This document shows, piece after piece, positions 14,690 to 22,580 of a stretch of 64,000 bases of DNA. The stretch's first letter is position 1. The number at the start of each line of letters is the position of its first letter. The stretch spans positions 1-64,000 of the IMG/VR virus record IMGVR_UViG_3300009502_002976. The stretch is one strand, 5' to 3'. A program made the position numbers and the translations under genes. The notes under the pieces are model-generated. The model searched no databases. It had not been told where the DNA came from and saw only the letters and a list, made by a program, of their open reading frames with translations. The stretch is from a virus.

Positions 14690-15850
14690 GTGAGTTTTGA
14701 GAATGATATTACAGAGATTTATAAGCTTGCTAAAGCGGGTGAGCCACTCCTAGAGGGGTTTGCTGAAGCCAGAAGGCGCTACGTTGAAACTCTTGATCCT
14801 GCGACACAACAACCGCTGATGCCTCTTGCAATGCTTAAGCGACTTGCTGCTAAGGATCCTACATACCCGGCTAAGGGAAAGTACGTTGAGTGGATCGCTA
14901 AACAGTACATGAACAGCCACAGTATGCGTGGGCTAGACGCGGTAAAGGAGTTCGACAAAATCCTTACCACTAAGCCGACGTACCTCGAGAAGAAGGACAT
15001 CAACCAGTACACCACGGTTGATGATCTCCATAACGCAGTTGACGCAGTACGGGCCAGGGTTTCCGCGGAACGTGAGCAGAAGAAGGATAGGATTGTCCGC
15101 GGACTTCTTGCGAAAGCCGGAGGGTCTGAGGACAAGGCTTTCAAGTGGGCTGCCGGGCAGGGTGCAGTTCGTAACGCCGCACACGATGCCGGTGAGCAGA
15201 TATCTGATGAAGAGGCAGCTAGAAGGGCCGCAGAGCTAGGAAGAGGCAGCCTTGTGAACGAGTATGGCATTACTCTTGAGTACGTTAAGAAGATCAAGAA
15301 AAAGATGCAGGCAGAAGGAGCAGGAGCTGCCTGGAGAGACTTTTCGATCGACACCGACATCTTTAACGAGATAGCGCGTGAGCCATATTCCATTGAGACT
15401 AAAGATTCTGATGGTAAAGTTACTACCGTACCCCTTCCGGCCGATCTCGTATTCGAGAACGACAAGGTAGCAATCGTATGTCCTCCTAACGAGGAGAAGA
15501 GCAGGCTGTATGGACGCGATCCTGACTATGATCCGAACGATCCACATCAGACCGGTTCTCCGTGGTGTACTTCATACGCCACTCGCAGCACCCAGTGGGG
15601 TACCTACTACGGGCGCCAGGGAGATACGTTCTATATCATTATGCCTAAGAGCATTGATATCGTTCCTGAAAAGAGGTTTAAGAAGATCAATGTTCAGGTA
15701 AAGGCAAAGCGTCATGGTGAGACTGATGACTCCCCCGTGCGTTTGACTGCATGGGACTGCAACGATACTCCTATCCCGAGACCTGAGTCCAGGAAGATAT
15801 TCAAGGCTTGGGGTATACCGCCACAGAAAACTGTGGATGACAACGATTAG
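14690..15850 (+). CDS. Leader-bearing protein with phage WCT-motif domain
   Basis: 386 residues from a GTG with GGAGGGTG upstream. The N-terminus MSFENDITEIYKLAK is the family leader but diverges after it (GEPLLE, a possible cut at residue 22). A long helical middle precedes a C-terminal domain (about 270-360) with GSPWCTSYATRSTQWGTYYG and GDTFYIIMPKS. That pattern recurs in phage hypothetical proteins. No catalytic assignment can be made. It probably belongs to the internal-protein set as a single large cargo. Confidence 0.78.
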   Translation: MSFENDITEIYKLAKAGEPLLEGFAEARRRYVETLDPATQQPLMPLAMLKRLAAKDPTYPAKGKYVEWIAKQYMNSHSMRGLDAVKEFDKILTTKPTYLEKKDINQYTTVDDLHNAVDAVRARVSAEREQKKDRIVRGLLAKAGGSEDKAFKWAAGQGAVRNAAHDAGEQISDEEAARRAAELGRGSLVNEYGITLEYVKKIKKKMQAEGAGAAWRDFSIDTDIFNEIAREPYSIETKDSDGKVTTVPLPADLVFENDKVAIVCPPNEEKSRLYGRDPDYDPNDPHQTGSPWCTSYATRSTQWGTYYGRQGDTFYIIMPKSIDIVPEKRFKKINVQVKAKRHGETDDSPVRLTAWDCNDTPIPRPESRKIFKAWGIPPQKTVDDND

Positions 15851-15851
15851 C

Positions 15852-16127
15852 ATGAGCTTGGAAAAAGACATATCCCAAATTAAGAAGCTTGTTGAAGACG
15901 ACAGTGTCTTTAAGGCTGCCGGTCCTGACGAAGTGTCCAAAAGACCAAAGCACTACGTTGACGCTCTTAAAGAGACTGTAGACACTCTTATTGGTAGGCT
16001 GAACTGGCTTAAGCACGACTTGGACAGGGGAGTCATTACGTTAGATGTTGATGTGCAGTCTGCTGCTAAGAAGGTTCATCTATATTTGAAATCTGCAGAA
16101 CATGAGCTCGATGAGAGTGGATTATGA
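15852..16127 (+). CDS. Single-module leader/VFKAA protein
   Basis: 91 residues from the ATG one base after the preceding stop. The leader MSLEKDISQIKKLVE (L-V-E at 15) is followed by SVFKAAGPDEVSKR. The cargo is about 55 residues of amphipathic helix (YVDALKETVDTLIGRLNWLK and a similar second helix), likely a helical hairpin. It overlaps the next leader gene by 4 bases. Confidence 0.82.
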   Translation: MSLEKDISQIKKLVEDDSVFKAAGPDEVSKRPKHYVDALKETVDTLIGRLNWLKHDLDRGVITLDVDVQSAAKKVHLYLKSAEHELDESGL

Positions 16128-17722
16128 GCCTGGAAAAAGACATCACATCACTCAAGAAGATCATGGAAGCTGACAACGTCTTCAAGGCTGCTGGGCCGGA
16201 TGAGCTTAAGAAGCGCGGGTGGCATAGGGATGTAGATTCTATGCTGAAGGTCAACACTATTCAGAACAGAGACTACAGCATCTCTGGGCCACATTGGATT
16301 GGACGTTCAGAGAACCACCATGACTCCTATGCTCGCAAGACAGAAGGGGCTCAGTGGGCTGTTTATATTATGCAGAGAGACCATGATTTTGATACTACTA
16401 TGAAGAACTTGGATCGTAGGCTCGCGGCCTGTGTGCGTAAGTATTTTAAGACAGAGGCTGAAGCCACTCAGTATATGAGCACAGACGCGTTTGAGAGAGA
16501 CCTACCTACGCTTGTTGAAGCCGAGCAGGTGTTTAAGGCAGCAGGACCAGATGAGCTGGCACAGCGCAGGGTTGAGTATCCGGAGACAACTCATTTTCAC
16601 GGTGGCAGAGTGTATGGCCCGGGGTCTAACCGTGGGTTTATAAGTAACTGGATTAATGGGGTACGTAATACAGCGCGTCCAAGAAACATGCGCAGTGAGG
16701 GAGATGTTCTCTACTCTTATGGAACTCCGATCGCCATTAAGAAGGAAGGGCTTATTTACTCTGTGGACAGGAGGTTTTCTGTAACGACGTCTAAGCAACA
16801 ATACTATGTCAGAACACAGGCCGGAGATAGGCTCAGGCTTGTGCCGCAGGATGAGTTTAAGGCTCTGGCACGCGAGGCTGGAGCGAACTACATGGGGTGG
16901 CTCGGAGAGTCTGTAAGCGAGGCTAAGCCAATATTCAGAGCAGCTGGGCCGGAAGACATCGCCAAGCGTAAGGAAGACAGGATCAAGGCTATTGGGGCTC
17001 ATGCTGATGCTAATAGTGGTGAGTGGTTTGAGATAGCAAGGGCCGAGCTCTCGAGGGAGCTTGCGGTAGCTATTGAGCTTGTTGATGACGGTGGTCTTTA
17101 CGGGCCGGCTACTATGCAGGCAGTGGATGGCGAGGGGAGCAACGGGGAGAGGGAGTGGGCCGTCTACAGGGATTCTGATAACGCTGAGCAGGCGGCTATC
17201 GCCAGAGTAACTGAGGACATGAATGATGATCCGCCCATGTTTACAGAGAGTTTCATTCAGCAATACATTTCTATTCGTCCAACGGATAGGCGGATGATCG
17301 CTCAGGAGGAGTCTGATAATTATGTGGATGAAGTGCTGCGGGACGCGGACGTTTTAGAAGAAGCTGGGGTGACTGACGAATACGAGGAGCTCCAGGCAAA
17401 GATAGACAGTACGCGCTCTGAGGCTAGGAAAATAGCGTTAGAGAAGACACAGGAAGACATGCTTGAGTCCGCTAAAGAGACAGTTCGCGAGAAGAAGTAT
17501 GACGAGATCCATGCCGCTCTTGAGGACCCGATTCAGTATTTTGTTCATGACCATGGTATTTATAGCATTCAAGACCTTATGAAAGCTAGCTTTATATACA
17601 TTGATACCGATGAAGCTGCCAAAGATGCAGTGGACACGGATGGAGTAGCGCACTTTCTTGACAACTACGATGGTAGCGAAGTCGATCTTCCGAGTGGCGC
17701 AGTAGCGTTTGGTACTAACTAA
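16124..17722 (+). CDS. Three-module VFKAA polyprotein
   Basis: 532 residues. The leader MSLEKDITSLKKIME (I-M-E at 15) is followed by linkers at about 19, 136 and 270. The last two are preceded by L-V-E and V-S-E and end in GPDELAQRR and GPEDIAKRK. Module 1 (about 35-130) has YSISGPHWIGRSENHH. Module 2 (about 150-265) is basic and beta-rich. Module 3 (about 285-532) is acidic and mostly helical. None is recognised. It is an intermediate between the single-module genes and the seven-module gene. Confidence 0.85.
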   Translation: MSLEKDITSLKKIMEADNVFKAAGPDELKKRGWHRDVDSMLKVNTIQNRDYSISGPHWIGRSENHHDSYARKTEGAQWAVYIMQRDHDFDTTMKNLDRRLAACVRKYFKTEAEATQYMSTDAFERDLPTLVEAEQVFKAAGPDELAQRRVEYPETTHFHGGRVYGPGSNRGFISNWINGVRNTARPRNMRSEGDVLYSYGTPIAIKKEGLIYSVDRRFSVTTSKQQYYVRTQAGDRLRLVPQDEFKALAREAGANYMGWLGESVSEAKPIFRAAGPEDIAKRKEDRIKAIGAHADANSGEWFEIARAELSRELAVAIELVDDGGLYGPATMQAVDGEGSNGEREWAVYRDSDNAEQAAIARVTEDMNDDPPMFTESFIQQYISIRPTDRRMIAQEESDNYVDEVLRDADVLEEAGVTDEYEELQAKIDSTRSEARKIALEKTQEDMLESAKETVREKKYDEIHAALEDPIQYFVHDHGIYSIQDLMKASFIYIDTDEAAKDAVDTDGVAHFLDNYDGSEVDLPSGAVAFGTN

Positions 17723-17742
17723 TTTATCAAGGAGAAAATTAA

Positions 17743-20700
17743 ATGAGTGCTGATAAAACAATTTTTGAAAAAATGTTTAACCACGTTAATCCAAACGTAG
17801 GATCTACTGCTGAAAACGTTGCTAAGAAAGAGGAGGCTGCTAAGACTCTTGGTCAGAGCATTCAGGAGAACGTGAAGATGGACGCTGCTATGAGGCCGGA
17901 AGTTGTTAAGGAGTCAGAGGAAGTTGAGATGCTTAACAACATGCACCGTAAGGACTTCGGGGATGTTGAGGATATTGAGTCGGAATCTGAAGACAGCGCT
18001 TCTCCGGACTTTCGCTTGCTACTTAAAGGGGTGCAGAAGGATGTGTCCACTAAGTACGCGGATACTTGTGGGATCTGCCCTGACGTAGACGGTGACATTA
18101 TTCCTATTGGAAGCGAGACTGCAAAGTCTTCTGCCAGGCACGATGAGGTTGAGCAGCACATGAAGGATCTCGCCAAGGAAGTTGGACAGAACACCGTTCA
18201 GCAGCAGGTAACTGCCCACCAAACTGAGGCCGATGAGCTCCCAAAACAGGAGCCCGAGGTTCATACTGCTATAATGTCGGAAGAGCCCAAGGAAGAGATT
18301 GTTTGTGAAGAGCCAGCGGGCGAGATATCGACGGAAGATGAAGTAGAAGGTGAAGAAGTGTTTAAGGTGAATGTTCCCGCGAAGCTGTCGAAGGTTGCTG
18401 AAGAACGTGACCCGTGGCTTCCGCATGTTGCTGGGCAGTGCATGGTTTGCAAGAAGCCCGCTACTATCAAGGATGCTAAGGGTGGAGAGTATTGCTCACC
18501 GGAGTGCCAGAAGTCCCCGGCGCCTAAGTCTAAGATGAGGACGTTCTCGTACCCCACTGAGTTAGGCGTTGTTGGGCGCCCGGCAGCTTTAGAATCCAAG
18601 AAGCTTAAAGAGACGTCTGGTGAGGCTGACCATTATCAGGTTATTGGGATAAGCAAGCCTAAGGACATCAAAGAGACCACCGTTGATATATGCTGGAAGT
18701 ATGCCGGAAAATCCGGTGTTGTTGGAGGACAGTTTGAGTCAGTTGAGGACTTCCTACGCAAGAGCAGCGACAGGAGTCTCGAGTGGTACCAGGTTGACGG
18801 GCAGGACAAGGTTTCAATGATTGAAGCCAAGATCAAGCCGCTTAGCGAAGCTGGTAAGAAGGTATTTAAAGCTGCATCGCCTGATGATATTTCTAAGCGT
18901 CCTAACTCTGCAAAATACTCCGAGTGTGACATCTGCAAGCAGCCAATGAACCCACATAACGAAGGCTGCTGGTCCCATATGATCGATTCCAAGGGTGAGT
19001 GGGTTGAGCGTATTCCTTATGGCGGCGAAGGTGAAGATACGTCGATGCCTTGCGGCGACTGCAACGTTAAGTCGTTTGGTTATCACCATGACGGCTGCGA
19101 CAGCGAGCACTGCCCGCGTTGCGGCGGCCAGATGCTTGGCTGTGAGTGCGACTGGACGAGCATTGGTAAGCGCAAAGCTAAGTCTCCTAGGGCTGTTGAG
19201 TCTAAGAAGCACGAGTTTGGTGATTCAACTGTATCTGACTTCCGCGGCATCTTTGAAGGAGCCAAGAAGATTAAAGAAGCTTCCACTCTTGAGCCGGGCG
19301 ACGACGACCTAAGTCCGACTGAGGAAGACTGGAAGAGCGAGGAGACGTTCCCCATCCTTAGGCCAACTACCCCGGAGCGCAAGCCGACTGACGAAGGCGC
19401 TTTCGAGGACTATCTGTGGAAGATGGATGTGAAGGAGCTTCGCGAGCTTCTATCAAGCGACCGTACCAAGGGTGATGCTGACAGGCTTAGCCGCAGAGAG
19501 CTTCAGATCGTCAATACTGTTATCAGGCGCAAGGAGCTTGGCGAGCGGAAGGTAAGCGAAGCTGGTGAAAATAATCCAGGATATTGGACGAGGACCAAAA
19601 AAGGAAAGCGCAAATGGAACTCAACTAAGGCGTACACGCAGACTCCAGGAACTAAGCCCTGCAAGAGCTGCGGCAAAGACATGGCCGAGGAAGGCGCGGA
19701 TGAGTGTAACGACTGCTTTCTAGATCACAACAGTCCAGTAGAAGAAGCTAAGAAAGTCAATGAAGACGGCATGGCGCCTGGCGGCGGAAGCGGAACTGTA
19801 GCCGCTATGGCAAGTGCAATTCCTCCTACTAAGGTTGACAGAAACAAGATGCCAGATTCAGTCCCGGCGCAGAACCCGGAGACACATGACAATACAGAGA
19901 AGCAGCCTGAGGCTAATGAACAAGGTGACAAAGAGTACTTTGGCAAGCAGGGAGATGATAACTACTACTATCTCCTGTCAGTGCCAGCCGAGGATGAGGG
20001 ATCACAGGGCGGTATTTCGAGTGAGGAAAAGCCGGACGTGACTCCTAATGTTGCCCAGGCCGAGGAAGCTCCTGCTGAAGAGAAGACTCCTGAGTCGATG
20101 GTTGCAGGGTTTAAGGAATCTGTTGATCCAGCAAATGACTTTCACTTTATCAAGGAACAGCTTTCTGAGCTCTTGAAGAGCTGGGAGAGCATTGCTTCAC
20201 GTCAGGATTCTATGGGTAATGTTAAGGGTCGTCTCGAAGCACTCGTTAACGCGATGAACGAAGCTAAGATAAACGAAGAAGACACGCTTGCTGGAACCCA
20301 GAACTTTGCGAGCCTTCAGATCATCGATGCAAGCGGAAAGGTAGTTAAGGATGACAAGAGTGCCGAGAAGAGCACCGACAACATTAAGAACTTCCTCTTG
20401 CAGGCGATGGATGAGCTTGAGCTTACTGAGTTAGCTCCGGACATCGTTAAGAAATACTTGCTCGCGGATGAAGTAAGCACTGAGGATGACGAGATGACTA
20501 AGACCCCGTCAGAAGATGAGACAAATAAGGTTCAGGGCGAACCGCCGACGAAGACCGAGAAGCCTAAGCCAGGTCAGAACATGGCGAGTGAGTCCATAGA
20601 TAAGTTGATGGAGAAGTTTAATTTGAGTGAAAAGAAAGAGGACACGGATATGAATGAGTTTAACATCAATATTATGCTAGATAAGTTTGGGCTAGGCGAG

Positions 20701-21453
20701 CCAACAGTAGTTGAATCGCTACTAGAGAAGTACAAGCTTAACGAAGCCCCGGAAGTCTTTAAAGCCAAGCAAGCTAAGGGAGCCCCTGAAGAAAAGCCTA
20801 GGGACAGGGATTTGACTGGCGAGCCTATGGTTCCAAAGGATTTGCCGGCCGGAGAAGCTCCTATCGCAGATCCGTCAGCCCCAGGAGAAACTATTCCTGG
20901 AACACCGAACAACCTCGCCGGCGAACCTACAGAAGACCCCGCTGTCGGTCAGGTTGATCCGGGTGTGACAGCTCCTGTAGGTGGTGGAGTTCCAGGAGGT
21001 CTTGCTGAGCCACTTGCTCCAACAGCTGCTCAGGACATGAGCTCCCCGGAATCGTCCAAGGCATATATCCAGAGTGAGTACCCGGAAGAGCCGTTTACAT
21101 CAACGGCGCTTGCTTACGCGGACTCTATGATTGCTGATCCTAATGTTTACGGAAAGGTTCGTAACATGCAATGGGGCGGCATTTGGAGTGACGCTGAGAC
21201 ACTAAAGAAGCAGGCTAAGATCGTTGGTGACTACGGTAATTTCTCTCCAGACACGGTTGAGGCTATTACAGACAGGTTTGGCAACACAGCCAAGTATAAG
21301 CTTGCTAGAGACGTTCGCCCGGTTATTTTTATTACGGTACGCGACGTTGGCGACGGCGTTGAGCCGATCTCCCTAAGCGAGCTTAAGGGTCTTTCTGGAG
21401 CGCGTGAAGTACAGGCCACAGAGAACCCTGGTGAATGTAAGGTTGTGTACTAG
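17743..21453 (+). CDS. Giant acidic multi-domain protein with zinc fingers, linker motifs and repeated L-x-E helices
   Basis: 1236 residues, AAGGAG before the ATG. An acidic disordered region (1-215) is followed by zinc fingers at about 232-256 (CMVCKK/CSPEC), 395-470 (CDICKQ, CGDC, CPRCGG) and 640-660 (CKSCGK/CNDC). A full L-S-E-A..VFKAASPDDISKR linker starts near residue 370, and a degenerate one (L-N-E-APEVFKAK) near 1002. Just before the latter are three similar helices ending in L-S-E, L-G-E and L-N-E (about 945-1000). The C-terminal domain (about 1115-1236) is paralogous to the cargo of 6489-7100. It lies upstream of protease/scaffold and capsid genes, so it may be a prohead core component cut into many pieces. 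Confidence 0.82.
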   Translation: MSADKTIFEKMFNHVNPNVGSTAENVAKKEEAAKTLGQSIQENVKMDAAMRPEVVKESEEVEMLNNMHRKDFGDVEDIESESEDSASPDFRLLLKGVQKDVSTKYADTCGICPDVDGDIIPIGSETAKSSARHDEVEQHMKDLAKEVGQNTVQQQVTAHQTEADELPKQEPEVHTAIMSEEPKEEIVCEEPAGEISTEDEVEGEEVFKVNVPAKLSKVAEERDPWLPHVAGQCMVCKKPATIKDAKGGEYCSPECQKSPAPKSKMRTFSYPTELGVVGRPAALESKKLKETSGEADHYQVIGISKPKDIKETTVDICWKYAGKSGVVGGQFESVEDFLRKSSDRSLEWYQVDGQDKVSMIEAKIKPLSEAGKKVFKAASPDDISKRPNSAKYSECDICKQPMNPHNEGCWSHMIDSKGEWVERIPYGGEGEDTSMPCGDCNVKSFGYHHDGCDSEHCPRCGGQMLGCECDWTSIGKRKAKSPRAVESKKHEFGDSTVSDFRGIFEGAKKIKEASTLEPGDDDLSPTEEDWKSEETFPILRPTTPERKPTDEGAFEDYLWKMDVKELRELLSSDRTKGDADRLSRRELQIVNTVIRRKELGERKVSEAGENNPGYWTRTKKGKRKWNSTKAYTQTPGTKPCKSCGKDMAEEGADECNDCFLDHNSPVEEAKKVNEDGMAPGGGSGTVAAMASAIPPTKVDRNKMPDSVPAQNPETHDNTEKQPEANEQGDKEYFGKQGDDNYYYLLSVPAEDEGSQGGISSEEKPDVTPNVAQAEEAPAEEKTPESMVAGFKESVDPANDFHFIKEQLSELLKSWESIASRQDSMGNVKGRLEALVNAMNEAKINEEDTLAGTQNFASLQIIDASGKVVKDDKSAEKSTDNIKNFLLQAMDELELTELAPDIVKKYLLADEVSTEDDEMTKTPSEDETNKVQGEPPTKTEKPKPGQNMASESIDKLMEKFNLSEKKEDTDMNEFNINIMLDKFGLGEPTVVESLLEKYKLNEAPEVFKAKQAKGAPEEKPRDRDLTGEPMVPKDLPAGEAPIADPSAPGETIPGTPNNLAGEPTEDPAVGQVDPGVTAPVGGGVPGGLAEPLAPTAAQDMSSPESSKAYIQSEYPEEPFTSTALAYADSMIADPNVYGKVRNMQWGGIWSDAETLKKQAKIVGDYGNFSPDTVEAITDRFGNTAKYKLARDVRPVIFITVRDVGDGVEPISLSELKGLSGAREVQATENPGECKVVY

Positions 21454-21455
21454 AT

Positions 21456-21890
21456 ATGGGCTGCGAATTTCCGAAGATAGATTACAACATCCTTGCTGTG
21501 GATTTCGATGGGACGATCGTGTCAAACGAGTTCCCTCTCATCGGAGTCCCCAACATGGTTGTTATAGATAAAGTTAAGGAGTTTGTAGCATCCGGTGGTA
21601 AATGGATCCTCTACACCTGCAGAAATGCAGATGAGCTAAAAGCCGCTGTTCAGTTCTGTGAGGAGCAGGGGATCACACCGGACGCTGTGAATGATGATGT
21701 TCCGGACATCAAGAACTCAGCATTTGGGCGCAGTAAGAGTATCAAGCCCTACTTCAACTGTTGTGTGGATGACAAAAACAGCACTATAGAAACATTTTCA
21801 ATCGCGGATCTTTCCAAAGACTCATCTGTTTTAGAACCAGATGAGTTAGCTCAGAAAAGAATGTCCGGAATAATCAACTTTATAAAGTAA
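21456..21890 (+). CDS. HAD-like phosphatase domain protein with degenerate linker at C-terminus
   Basis: 144 residues. The HAD motif I is NILAVDFDGTIVSN, with WILYTCRNADELKAAV matching motif II surroundings and CCVDDKN resembling the late acidic motif. This suits a small hydrolase related to phage-encoded HAD proteins. The C-terminus VLEPDELAQKRMSG resembles the family linker (as in AAGPDELAQRR) and is preceded by V-L-E, as if it once joined another module. The substrate is not deducible. Confidence 0.8.
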   Translation: MGCEFPKIDYNILAVDFDGTIVSNEFPLIGVPNMVVIDKVKEFVASGGKWILYTCRNADELKAAVQFCEEQGITPDAVNDDVPDIKNSAFGRSKSIKPYFNCCVDDKNSTIETFSIADLSKDSSVLEPDELAQKRMSGIINFIK

Positions 21891-21904
21891 ACGAGGAGAT
21901 AAAA

Positions 21905-22561
21905 ATGCCTACGTATTTGAACGCAAATTTAATTATTACAAGTTTGACCTATGCATCGGTACAGCCGGCGCAGAACGCTGTTTATAAGGATACTGGCGGT
22001 ATCTCATATACGATCATAGCTGTTCAGGGGGCCGGAGCGTCAGCTCAGTACGCGGTTACCACGCTTGGATACAACAACCTAGACCCTAAGCTTGGTACGC
22101 TTACGAAGGTGTCTGGAACAGGGGATGCTACTGTAACTCTAAAGGCGTACGTGCAGAACGCAGTATCCATAATAGGATTTACGAGGATCGAGCCGGGGCA
22201 GACTGTTGCTACGGGTGAGTATTTGCTTAACCTTCCTTGGGATGTTGTCCAGACCTCGGCATCTCCGTACATGGACACCATGATTTATTCGGCAAAACTC
22301 ACGGGTACTACAACAGTTAACATTCCTACGACTGTTGTAGATAGTTCGTCTGGGCTAACCATACCCCTTCTTACAAACTACAAGTTCAGGGCGTATGTAG
22401 GCCTTGGTGAATGTTCGATACAGCTTAATAACGTTGCTGCAGTATCAAGGTACGTAGGTTTGTATGACACCTATGAGATCTTTTGTAGCACCAGGATGGT
22501 TAATTCTGTGATTCTGACGATTTCAAGCGGAACAGTCTACGTTTCGATAGAAAAGCTGTAG
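21905..22561 (+). CDS. Beta-rich putative virion protein
   Basis: 218 residues, AGGAG before the ATG. Strand-rich Thr/Val/Gly composition with a C-terminal domain containing YKFRAYVGLGECSIQLNNVA and ending in SSGTVYVSIEKL. Its position immediately upstream of the prohead protease/scaffold gene suggests a head or decoration protein. No family recognised. Confidence 0.65.
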   Translation: MPTYLNANLIITSLTYASVQPAQNAVYKDTGGISYTIIAVQGAGASAQYAVTTLGYNNLDPKLGTLTKVSGTGDATVTLKAYVQNAVSIIGFTRIEPGQTVATGEYLLNLPWDVVQTSASPYMDTMIYSAKLTGTTTVNIPTTVVDSSSGLTIPLLTNYKFRAYVGLGECSIQLNNVAAVSRYVGLYDTYEIFCSTRMVNSVILTISSGTVYVSIEKL

Positions 22562-22580
22562 AGATTATAGGAGCTTAGAG

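Noticed and set aside
14779-15465. A 228-codon open frame on the reverse strand
   Set aside because: It lies wholly inside a well-supported forward gene, has no ribosome-binding site, and has the Ser/Ala/Leu-rich composition of an antisense frame. No reverse-strand gene in the window is supported.
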